This document shows positions 52,823-60,477 of a DNA stretch of 64,000 nucleotides, one piece after another (positions within the stretch are counted from its first letter, which is position 1; each line of letters begins with the position of its first letter). This stretch comes from Lewinella sp. W8. GTDB taxonomy: Bacteria; Bacteroidota; Bacteroidia; Chitinophagales; Saprospiraceae. The stretch is from NCBI RefSeq assembly GCF_004375085.3, contig NZ_SNAQ03000002.1, forward strand, positions 186,001 through 250,000, in the 5' to 3' direction. The position numbers were made by a program, and so were the translations under genes. The notes beneath the pieces were generated by a model. The model made no database searches. It saw only the letters and a program-made list of their open reading frames with translations, and was not told where the DNA came from.

Positions 52823-53710
52823 ATGTCATATAAACCAGGTAAAAACCTCGCCCTCTCCGGGGTCAACTTCACGGATAAAAGCCGCGAGGAGGTGGCCGAA
52901 GCCTTTCTGAAAATGCTTGAAGGCGGAATGCATGGCCTTTGTATGAGTCCCTACGTGGAGGGGCAGCAGCCCGGAGATCTGTTGTCGGAAGAGCAGGTCC
53001 GGCGCAGAATCGGGATCATGCAGCCATTTACCAACTGGGTCCGTTCCTTCTCCTGTACCGAAGGCAATGAGCTGGTCGCCAAAGTAGCCCGGGAAATGGG
53101 CCTCAGCACCATGGTGGGGGCCTGGCTCGGCAAGGACCAGGAAAAGAACGAAGCCGAAATCGAGGGGCTGATTAAACTGGCCAAAGCAGGCTTTGTGGAT
53201 ATTGCCGCCGTCGGCAACGAGGTGATGTACCGGAAAGACCTGACCGAAGACGAGCTGCTCGAAGCCATTGAACGGGTAAAACAGGCCCTTCCCGGCGTAC
53301 CGGTGGGCTACGTGGATGCCTACTACGAGTTTTCTCACCGTCCCCGGATCACCGCCGCCTGTGACGTCATCCTGGCAAATTGCTACCCCTACTGGGAAGG
53401 CTGTCATATTGACTACTCCCTGGTGTACATGAAGCAAATGTACCACCAGGCCAAAGCCGCCGGTCAGGGTAAAAAGGTAATCATCACCGAAACGGGCTGG
53501 CCAAGTCAGGGCGAGGGCCTGGAGGGGGCCATGCCCTCCGAAGTGAACGCCATGCGTTACTTCATCAACGCCCAATCCTGGGCCCGGGAAGAGAACATCG
53601 ATATTTTCTATTTCTCTTCCTTCGATGAATCCTGGAAGGTGGGCGCAGAAGGTGACGTCGGGGCCTACTGGGGCATCTGGGACAAGGACGAAAAGCTGAA
53701 GTTTGTCTGA
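52823..53710 (+). CDS. Cytoplasmic GH17 family protein
   Basis: A 295-aa single-domain GH17 protein without signal peptide or lipobox, so cytoplasmic. Catalytic residues are Glu133 in VGNEVMYRKD and Glu223 in TETGWPSQG. It is clearly paralogous to the fused domain of the preceding gene (shared YVDAYY, VRSFSC or LRSFSC, MVGAW, and FYFSSFDESWK or YYFTSFDETWK), indicating a tandem duplication. It likely shortens imported beta-1,3-glucan oligosaccharides, or transglycosylates them, alongside the GH149-like phosphorylase. It is 26 nt after the fusion gene and 41 nt before the regulator. Confidence 0.9.
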   Translation: MSYKPGKNLALSGVNFTDKSREEVAEAFLKMLEGGMHGLCMSPYVEGQQPGDLLSEEQVRRRIGIMQPFTNWVRSFSCTEGNELVAKVAREMGLSTMVGAWLGKDQEKNEAEIEGLIKLAKAGFVDIAAVGNEVMYRKDLTEDELLEAIERVKQALPGVPVGYVDAYYEFSHRPRITAACDVILANCYPYWEGCHIDYSLVYMKQMYHQAKAAGQGKKVIITETGWPSQGEGLEGAMPSEVNAMRYFINAQSWAREENIDIFYFSSFDESWKVGAEGDVGAYWGIWDKDEKLKFV

Positions 53711-53751
53711 CGCCTACGCTGCTTCGAGGGGATTTAATATCTTCCACGCGG

Positions 53752-56457
53752 ATGGATAGGATCACGATCATCATCATTGCCCTGTTGGTGGGTCTCCCGT
53801 CGCTGCGGGCACAAAAGTTTCCCAGCAAGGGCATTCCGCAGGTGAGCAATTACACCCCGGAGGCCTACGGCAATGCCGGAAAGGTTTGGCGTATCGCATC
53901 GGCCGACAACGGTATCGTGTATTTCGCCACAGATCGCGGGCTCCTTGAATTTGATGGCGCCCGGTGGCAGCGGTTTCCGGGTAGTAAAGGTTTCACGAGA
54001 TCAATTGCACTGGCCTCAGACTCTATCTTCTATACCGGGGCCGACAAGGACTTTGGTCGCTGGCGCAAGGATGAACTGGAAAGATTCCGGTACACTTCCC
54101 TCAACCCTTTCCGGGAAAGCACCAGAGGACTAAATCAGGAGTTCTGGGGCACCCACCGAATTGATGAGGACATCATTTTTGTTTCCTTCGACAACATCTA
54201 CGTATACCGGAATGAACAGCTCACCCAAATTGCTGCCCCCAGCCGTTTTACCGGAAGCTTCTCCTCAAGTAATAAGGTTTATCTGCACGATGAGGCCGAA
54301 GGATTAATGGTCTTTGATGGCCTCTCGCTCACTCCCCTGCTTGACTTATCCACGCCCACCGGTTTCTCCATGGAAGTGGTAGGCATGCAGGAGAATGAAG
54401 GGGGCGCCCTGGTGGTTACGCGCAACCAGGGGCTTTTCCAGTTTAACGGCGGCACCCTGGAGCCGATTGACAATGAGGTGAGCAGCTTCCTGCGGAGAGA
54501 TCAGGCCTTCTCCTTCACGGTCATCGAGGAAACCCACTATGCCTTTGGTACCATCCTGAATGGCGTTTACATCACTGATGCCGAGGGAAGGATTATTCAG
54601 CACATCAACAAGCAAAAAGGACTACTCAACAATACCATCCTCAGCCTACACTACAGTGAGCAGGGGAAACTATGGGTGGGCATGGACTTTGGCATCGCTG
54701 CCATCAGCTTATGGAGTGACCTGGCGTATTTTCTGGACCAACGTGGCCAGGTGGGTACCGGCCAGACGGCCTTACTGGTCGATGGCGTCTTTTATTTAGG
54801 CACCAATCAGGGACTCTACACCATCCCCTGGGAAGACCTCGAAAATGATGACCAGGTCATCGACTTCCAACTGGTTCCCGGTTCCTCCGGTCAGGTGTGG
54901 AGCCTGGAGTACGTTAACGGAAACATCCTCTGCGGCCACGACCTGGGACTCTTTCAACTCCAGAACGGTCGCCTGGAACCCCTCCACGATGAGCCGGGGG
55001 TGCTCTTCATCACTTCCCCCGACGACGACCACCTGATCACGGGAAACTATAATGGAGTATCCCTCTTCGAGTTGCAGAACGGAAAATGGACCTTCCTGAG
55101 AAAAATACCGCCCCTTCAGGGAGCCGTAAATCAGGTATTCGTCCGGGATAACCTTCTTTGGGCCAACCTCCCCAACTTCGGGGTGATCAAAGCAAGTCTC
55201 GGAGAAGACTACCAGATTCTGGATCAGGTCATTTATCCCCTTGATACCTTCGGGGCCAGTCAAGTCGAACTGGACCTTTCGGGAGAGTCGGTGCGGGTGG
55301 TCACCCACCGGGAAATTTACGGCCTGGGGGAAAAAGGAGACCAATTCATGCCCCAGGGTATTACGCCTCACCCGGACCGGATCAACAATCTCCTCCCGGG
55401 CACCCTGCTGCCAAGAAAAATTAACGAAGACTTTGGCTTCTACCCCGTTTCCAACGGATTCGCCCTCGAAAACATCGCATATACGGGACAGGCACCTGCT
55501 CCCCCACCCCTCAAAATCCGCACCGTTACGGCCTTCAACAACGATACCATCAGACCGCTGCAGAACGGGGAAGAAGTACCCCGTAGAATCGGTAATCTGA
55601 GGTTTGACTACATCGTGCCCCAACATGACGGTGTATTGTACCAGTATCGCCTGGTAAATTATGACGATACCTGGAGTGAGTGGACGCACCAAAACTCGGC
55701 CGAGTTCCTCAACCTTGATGCCGGGGTGTATGAGTTTCAGGTCCGGGCCAAGACGGAAGAAGAGGTCGGCACACCAGCTACCTTTTCGCTTAGCGTGACC
55801 GTTCCGTGGTACCGAAGTAGCGCGGCCTTCATCGGATATGGATTACTGATTCTGGGGGGCATTGTCCTTAATCACCGGTGGCAAAAGCGGCGGATCAGAA
55901 GGCAACAACAGGCCGTTCTTGAGCGGGAGAAACATTCTCTTCAGGAAAGGGCCATCATCCAGGAGCGGGATAACATGACCAGACGTTACCAGATGATGGA
56001 AGACGCTATTGCGGACGTAAAAAAACAATTACGGAGCAAGACCATCGAACTGGCCAAAAAAGCCAAAGAAAGTGAGGAAAAAAGTCGCGTTCTGATCGCC
56101 ATGAAGGAGAAAATAGCGGCCCTGGACAAAGGGGACGGTGCCCCGCAGCGGCTGGGGGAACTCAAGCGGATGCTGGCCCATTTTCCCGAAACGGAAGACA
56201 GCAGTTTTGAGCTCCAGATGGAGGAGCTGCACAACGAATTTCTCTCCATCATGAGCAGCCGGTATCCGGACCTGACCAATTACGACCTCCGGCTTTGTGC
56301 CTACCTGAAGACCGGCCTCAGCACCCGCGAAATCGCCGGGCTGATGAATGTGCTGCCTTCGAGTGTCAACGTCAGTCGGTCGCGACTGCGCAAAAAACTT
56401 GGCCTGGCCCCCAAGGAGGATTTGTACAAGTTCCTGAATGGGGTGGCGAAAGCCTAG
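53752..56457 (+). CDS. SusR-like membrane-spanning regulator with LuxR-type HTH
   Basis: A 901-aa regulator with signal/anchor MDRITIIIIALLVGLPSLRA, a periplasmic beta-propeller (about 25-600, blades such as DNGIVYFATDRGLLEFDGAR and EQGKLWVGMDFGIAAISLW), a Y_Y_Y domain (about 610-680, YQYRLVNYDDTWSEW), one membrane helix near 686-706 (AAFIGYGLLILGGIVLNHRW), a coiled coil (about 710-800) and a C-terminal LuxR-like HTH (LTNYDLRLCAYLKTGLSTRE, IAGLMNVLPSSVNVSRSRLR). It has no kinase or receiver. Proteins of this design, like SusR, sense glycan pieces in the periplasm and activate nearby polysaccharide genes. Placed last in the glucan locus, it is the obvious controller. Confidence 0.9.
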   Translation: MDRITIIIIALLVGLPSLRAQKFPSKGIPQVSNYTPEAYGNAGKVWRIASADNGIVYFATDRGLLEFDGARWQRFPGSKGFTRSIALASDSIFYTGADKDFGRWRKDELERFRYTSLNPFRESTRGLNQEFWGTHRIDEDIIFVSFDNIYVYRNEQLTQIAAPSRFTGSFSSSNKVYLHDEAEGLMVFDGLSLTPLLDLSTPTGFSMEVVGMQENEGGALVVTRNQGLFQFNGGTLEPIDNEVSSFLRRDQAFSFTVIEETHYAFGTILNGVYITDAEGRIIQHINKQKGLLNNTILSLHYSEQGKLWVGMDFGIAAISLWSDLAYFLDQRGQVGTGQTALLVDGVFYLGTNQGLYTIPWEDLENDDQVIDFQLVPGSSGQVWSLEYVNGNILCGHDLGLFQLQNGRLEPLHDEPGVLFITSPDDDHLITGNYNGVSLFELQNGKWTFLRKIPPLQGAVNQVFVRDNLLWANLPNFGVIKASLGEDYQILDQVIYPLDTFGASQVELDLSGESVRVVTHREIYGLGEKGDQFMPQGITPHPDRINNLLPGTLLPRKINEDFGFYPVSNGFALENIAYTGQAPAPPPLKIRTVTAFNNDTIRPLQNGEEVPRRIGNLRFDYIVPQHDGVLYQYRLVNYDDTWSEWTHQNSAEFLNLDAGVYEFQVRAKTEEEVGTPATFSLSVTVPWYRSSAAFIGYGLLILGGIVLNHRWQKRRIRRQQQAVLEREKHSLQERAIIQERDNMTRRYQMMEDAIADVKKQLRSKTIELAKKAKESEEKSRVLIAMKEKIAALDKGDGAPQRLGELKRMLAHFPETEDSSFELQMEELHNEFLSIMSSRYPDLTNYDLRLCAYLKTGLSTREIAGLMNVLPSSVNVSRSRLRKKLGLAPKEDLYKFLNGVAKA

Positions 56458-56501
56458 GCAGCTAAATTATCGCACGAGCCTGGCTCTTTTTCGCATCCGC
56501 T

Positions 56502-56580
56502 CGGCACCTGCACGCCGTGGCCGATGAAAAGACCTTGCAGCATTAAAGATAGTTTTGGGCGTGACCGCAGGTGCTCAGGT
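56502..56580. repeat. Inverted pair of GCAGGTGC elements after the regulator
   Basis: The left copy (minus orientation, TCGGCACCTGCACGCC, 56501-56516) and the right copy (TTTTGGGCGTGACCGCAGGT then GCTCAGG, 56553-56579) face each other about 40 nt apart, downstream of the regulator's stop and beside the convergent NTF2-like gene. The pairing is weaker than at 43972. Confidence 0.55.
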
Positions 56581-56607
56581 ATTGGGTCCGGCAAAGTCGC
56601 GCCCCCT

Positions 56608-57096
56608 TTAACGCCCCACCCGGGTGGAGTGCATCATGCGCAGCTTCCAGCCATTGTCCGTCCGTACGGCCACGACACTTTCCAGCCATTCGTAGGCACT
56701 CACCGTATCCTGGGCGGCATTCACCCAGTGCCCGTAATTGTGGTAGGCCGTCCAGATTTCATCACCGTTTTGCTCCGTGCGGAAAAAGGAGAAGCTGTTC
56801 TTGCGCGCCGGGGCATCCGGTTGCGCATTGGCGGCCTTGCGCAGCTGATAATTTCGGATGGTATCGTTGGTCCATACTTCGCCGTGCTCCAGCAACACAA
56901 AATCCTCCGTGTGATATCTACCTACGTAACTGGTGTCGGTTCCCGACCAGATATTGTCGAAGATGTCCTGAATCAGTTGGTGCACCGCAGCCTGATCTTC
57001 TTCCGGGTTAGTGGTGACTTCGGCCGCTTCTTCTGCCGGTTGGGGAGAGCAGGCAAAGCAACAACTGAAAAGGGTCAGGGCAATTATTAATCGCAT
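56608..57096 (-). CDS. NTF2-like (DUF4440/SnoaL-type) lipoprotein
   Basis: A 162-aa lipoprotein with lipobox C-F-A-C16. A linker rich in Glu and Ala is followed by a cone-like alpha+beta NTF2 fold (about 38-160): DQAAVHQLIQDIFDNIWSGT, YHTEDFVLLEHGEVWTNDTI, WTAYHNYGHWVNAAQDTVSA, WLESVVAVRTDNGWKLRMMH. The family includes enzymes and binding proteins of very different roles, so no activity is claimed. A TACATTTG box is placed 19 nt before the ATG. It is convergent with the glucan regulator. Confidence 0.8.
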   Translation of the reverse strand: MRLIIALTLFSCCFACSPQPAEEAAEVTTNPEEDQAAVHQLIQDIFDNIWSGTDTSYVGRYHTEDFVLLEHGEVWTNDTIRNYQLRKAANAQPDAPARKNSFSFFRTEQNGDEIWTAYHNYGHWVNAAQDTVSAYEWLESVVAVRTDNGWKLRMMHSTRVGR

Positions 57097-57114
57097 GAGT
57101 CAGTGGATTTGGGA

Positions 57115-57122
57115 CAAATGTA
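57115..57122 (-). promoter_or_regulatory. -7 box of the NTF2-like gene
   Basis: TACATTTG on the minus strand is an exact TAnnTTTG match, 18 nt upstream of the ATG. The -33 region has no clear TTTG. Confidence 0.4.
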
Positions 57123-57281
57123 ATCAGCCCTGACACTCCCTACGGAATCTTTGTCTTAGAGTTCCTGGGAGCGGGAAGTAAAGGAAGTTGACGGGTCAGG
57201 CATGGTAAAGTGACGCAGATGCTCAATACTGATCGCTCCGGGCTTTCGGAGCAATGAATTGCGTTGTTCCGGACCACTTTG

Positions 57282-57303
57282 GTCGTACTTCTACATATTT
57301 ACG
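57282..57303 (-). repeat. Inverted single copy of the 50-bp repeat's opening word
   Basis: Read on the minus strand, these 22 nt equal positions 13099-13120 exactly (CGTAAATATGTAGAAGTACG then AC). It stands alone here, 41 nt upstream of the M20 amidohydrolase start. On the plus strand it follows CCACTTTG, so it may overlap a promoter. Confidence 0.85.
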
Positions 57304-57344
57304 TTCTTTACCGGTAAGTTCTCCCTCTGACAAACCTCTCTTCA

Positions 57345-58781
57345 ATGCGCTACTTACTCTTCGCCATCTGCTTATCTCTGGTCACAACTACCCTGGAAGC
57401 CCAAAAGATATCTCCTCAGGAAATCCTCAACCGCCTGGACCAACGGTCAGCAGCCTACGGCACCCTGGCGCACACCATTTGGGAGTACGCTGAGGTAGGC
57501 TATCAGGAAGAAAAGTCTTCGGCCCTCTTACAGGAAAAACTGCGCGCTGCCGGATTTTCCGTAGAAGCGGGGGTAGCGGATATTCCTACTGCCTTCGTCG
57601 CAAGCTACGGTTCAGGTAAACCCGTCATCGGGTTACTGGCGGAGTTTGATGCCCTCCCCGGTGTTTCTCAAGAGGCCGTGCCCGAGCCCCGGCCCCGACC
57701 GGGCAGTTCGGCCGGTCATGCCTGCGGGCATCACCTGTTCGGGGCCGCCTCCACCGCAGCGGCCATCAGCCTCAAAGAATGGCTGGAAGCCAATGGTGGG
57801 TCCGGCACCATCAAACTATTCGGCACGCCCGCCGAAGAAGGTGGCGCGGGAAAGGTATACATGGTACGCGCCGGACTGTTTGACGAGGTGGATGCCGTGA
57901 TCCAGTGGCATCCGTCCGATGGCAACTCCGCCGACGCCGGTACCTCCTTATCGAACAAGTCGGCTAAGTTTCGCTTCTACGGGGCCGCCTCTCATGCCGC
58001 CGCTGCACCGGAGTCCGGGCGGTCCGCCCTCGATGGGGTGGAAGCCATGAACTACATGGTCAACCTCATGCGGGAGCACGTACCGGAAAGCACCCGTATC
58101 CACTACGTCATCACCAGTGGCGGCGAAGCACCCAACGTTGTGCCCGCCTTCGCCGAAGTATTCTACTACGTCCGGCACCCCCAAATGCGGGATGTGCGCA
58201 GCATCTTCGAGCGCGTGGTCAAAGCCGCTGAAGGCGCCGCCCTCGGCACCGGAACCACCATGGAGTACGAAGTCATACACGGTTCCTTTAACCTCATGCC
58301 CAACGAGACCCTGGCCCGGGTCATGCACGCCAATTTGGAAAAAGTGGGCGGCATCACCTACGACCCCGAAGAGCAGGCCTTTGCCGAGGCCATCGTGGAG
58401 ACCCTACCGGAGGCCCGAAGAAAGCCCCTAACCTCCGCCGGAGAAGTCCAGGGGTTCCGCATGCCCGAAAAGGCCTATCCGGCCTCCACGGACGTAGGGG
58501 ACGTCAGCTGGACGGTGCCCACTGCTGGTCTGCGCACCGCCACCTGGGTGCCCGGTACCCCACCCCACTCCTGGCAGGCCGTGGCGGCCGGCGGCACCAG
58601 CATCGGCACCAAGGGCATGATGGTGGCCGCCAAGACGCTTACCCTGACCGGCATCGATCTGTTTACCAATCCCGAACTCTGCACCAGGGCCCAACAAGAA
58701 CTTAACCGCCGCCGGGGCGCCGACTTCAAATATGAAGCCCTGCTAGGTGATCGGGAGCCTCCGCTGGACTATCGGAATTAA
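57345..58781 (+). CDS. M20-family amidohydrolase (AbgB-like), exported
   Basis: A 478-aa zinc-dependent amidohydrolase with a signal peptide (MRYLLFAICLSLVTTTLEAQ). The metal ligands are in GHACGHHLFGAAS (about 122-134) and TPAEEGGAGK (about 165-174), and the lid domain follows (KSAKFRFYGAASHAAAAPES). The IRYHYVIT-like strand (RIHYVITSGGEAPNVVPAFA) and the C-terminal DVGDVSWTVPT, HSWQAVAAGGTSIGTKGM support the p-aminobenzoyl-glutamate / aminoacylase branch. Its real substrate is unknown, though an N-acyl or aminobenzoyl amino acid is likely. It is a single gene followed directly by the REP-like array. Confidence 0.9.
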   Translation: MRYLLFAICLSLVTTTLEAQKISPQEILNRLDQRSAAYGTLAHTIWEYAEVGYQEEKSSALLQEKLRAAGFSVEAGVADIPTAFVASYGSGKPVIGLLAEFDALPGVSQEAVPEPRPRPGSSAGHACGHHLFGAASTAAAISLKEWLEANGGSGTIKLFGTPAEEGGAGKVYMVRAGLFDEVDAVIQWHPSDGNSADAGTSLSNKSAKFRFYGAASHAAAAPESGRSALDGVEAMNYMVNLMREHVPESTRIHYVITSGGEAPNVVPAFAEVFYYVRHPQMRDVRSIFERVVKAAEGAALGTGTTMEYEVIHGSFNLMPNETLARVMHANLEKVGGITYDPEEQAFAEAIVETLPEARRKPLTSAGEVQGFRMPEKAYPASTDVGDVSWTVPTAGLRTATWVPGTPPHSWQAVAAGGTSIGTKGMMVAAKTLTLTGIDLFTNPELCTRAQQELNRRRGADFKYEALLGDREPPLDYRN

Positions 58782-58784
58782 GCG

Positions 58785-59467
58785 CACAATGGTTAAGACG
58801 CTATGCGTCGACCTAAAATCCCGAAACATAACCTCAAACAGGAGAGTAGCAAAACCAGCATTCAAGCCCATATGCTTCCCCGCAAGCCTGGCGGACGCGC
58901 AGCGTCGCCACCACAATGGTCAAGACGCTATGCGTCGACCCAAAATCCCGAAGCATAATCTAAAGCAGGAAGGTAGCAAAACCAGCATTCAAGCCCGTAT
59001 GCTTCCCCGCAAGCATGGCGGACGCGCAGCGTCGCCACCACAATGGTCAAGACGCTATGCGTCGACCCAAAATCCCGAAGCATAATCTAAAACAGGAGGG
59101 TAGCAAAACCAGCATTCAAGCTCGTATGCTTCCCCGCAAGACTGGCGGACGCGCAGCGTCGCCACCACAATGGTCAAGACGCTATGCGTCGACCCAAAAT
59201 CCCGAAGCATAATCTAAAACAGGAGGGTAGCAAAACCAGCATTCAAGCTCGTATGCTTCCCCGCAAGACTGGCGGACGCGCAGCGTCGCCACCACAATGG
59301 TCAAGACGCTATGCGTCGGCCCAAAATCCCGCAGCATAATCTAAAACAGGAAGGTAGCAAAACCAGCTTTCAAGCCCGTATGCTTCCCCGCAAGCATGGC
59401 GGACGCACAGCGTCGCCACCACAATGGTCAAGACGCTATGCGTCGACCCAAAATCCCGAAACACAAT
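58785..59467. repeat. 127-bp tandem REP-like array, left block
   Basis: Units begin at 58789, 58916, 59043, 59170, 59297 and 59424: an exact 127-nt period, five full units and one partial. Each unit has three hairpins: GGTC-aa-GACGC-TAT-GCGTC-GACC, ATGCTT-CCCCGC-AAGCAT, and TGGCG-g-ACGC-GCA-GCGT-CGCCA. Two have a bulge on the 5' arm, a hallmark of REP elements. There are no unique spacers, so it is not CRISPR. Open frames through the array are accidental. It ends beside the transposase stop codon. Confidence 0.92.
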
Positions 59468-59472
59468 CTTCA

Positions 59473-60150
59473 TCATTTCATGACTCTGCCCGTCCGGAAA
59501 AGCAAGTCGTAATCAGGATTTAGATAAGTTCCGTTCCAATTCCTCCAATCAGCAACCAAGCCTGCTTTTACCGGATTATTGAGTACATACCACATCACCC
59601 TGATGAATTTCCCTTTCCGAATCACCCGATCAAAGTAAAAGTGTTCCCAGAACCGAGTCCCTGTTTTCCCCAAAATTTTGTTGCACTCCCTTGAAGTATG
59701 GGCTTTGTGCCGATTCATTAATCCTCCAATGTCTACGGATTCCTTCCCTGGAGGCGTACTTACAATTACGTGAACATGGTTACTCATTACACAAACAGCA
59801 TACAGATAAATGTCTTTTTGTAGATGCAGAAATTTCCACGAGTCGATTACAATCTGTGCCAATTGAGGATGCTCTAAATGAAAGGGGCCTTGCTTAGTAT
59901 GATGAAGCGCCTCGTCGATTTCCCATTCAAACTGGGCCATGACCTTTGCTTTTTCGTTGGAATAAAGTCCAGAATGTAATACATCAGATTGCCGTTCAAC
60001 TTCAAAGGCCAGCTTCTTCTTTTTCGCTAAAAAATCGGCCCGAATTCTGCTTACAATCTCCTTAGGCAGAGAACCCTCAAGCCGATAGGTGATGTGCACT
60101 GGCATAAGACCAATGTCCCAATGTGGAACCCTGGAATACTTACTTTCCAT
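59473..60150 (-). CDS. REP-associated tyrosine transposase (RAYT, TnpA_REP)
   Basis: A 225-aa Y1 transposase of the IS200/IS605-related RAYT group, which nicks single-stranded REP hairpins. The HUH motif is SNH125-V-H127-VIV, and the catalytic Tyr is probably Tyr188 in MWYVLNNPVKAGLV. Also seen are HITYRLEGSLP near the N-terminus and FWEHFYFDRVI before the last helix. Length is normal and the frame is intact. The gene is flanked on both sides by the same 127-bp repeat units, as expected of a RAYT domesticated with its own REPs. Its A+T-rich upstream stretch (60151-60218) probably holds the promoter. No IS-type terminal ends or accessory TnpB are present. Confidence 0.92.
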   Translation of the reverse strand: MESKYSRVPHWDIGLMPVHITYRLEGSLPKEIVSRIRADFLAKKKKLAFEVERQSDVLHSGLYSNEKAKVMAQFEWEIDEALHHTKQGPFHLEHPQLAQIVIDSWKFLHLQKDIYLYAVCVMSNHVHVIVSTPPGKESVDIGGLMNRHKAHTSRECNKILGKTGTRFWEHFYFDRVIRKGKFIRVMWYVLNNPVKAGLVADWRNWNGTYLNPDYDLLFRTGRVMK

Positions 60151-60218
60151 GCAGGAAAATAAACAATTAATTTTAAATTAACTTATAAATAATAAATTAT
60201 TTAAAACAAGCTCTCTCC

Positions 60219-60470
60219 ACCCTGGTCAAGACGCTATGCGTCGACCAAAATCCCGAAGTATAATCTAAAACAGGAGGGTAGCAAAACCAGCATTCAAGCC
60301 CGTATGCTTCCCCGCAAGCATGGCGGACGCGCAGCGTCGCCACCACAATGGTCAAGACGCTATGCGTCGACCCAAAATCCCGAAGCATAATTTAAAACAG
60401 GAGGGTAGCAAAACCAACATTCAAGCCCGTATGCTTCCCCGCAAGCATGGCGGACGCAAAGCGTCCTCAC
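60219..60470. repeat. 127-bp REP-like array, right block
   Basis: Two further units (aligned starts 60222 and 60348) continue the left block's sequence in the same orientation. The first is 126 nt because one C is missing after the first hairpin. The last unit decays near 60468 at the stop of the M24 peptidase gene. Confidence 0.9.
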
Positions 60471-60477
60471 CTCCTCA

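Noticed and set aside
58747-59523. Several short plus-strand frames encoding similar Arg/Gln-rich peptides
   Set aside because: They are readings through the 127-bp repeat units; the period is not a multiple of three and the hairpin structure explains the sequence.
58785-60470. Possible CRISPR array
   Set aside because: Units are contiguous with no unique spacers, are 127 nt long, contain several hairpins and surround a transposase, with no cas genes.
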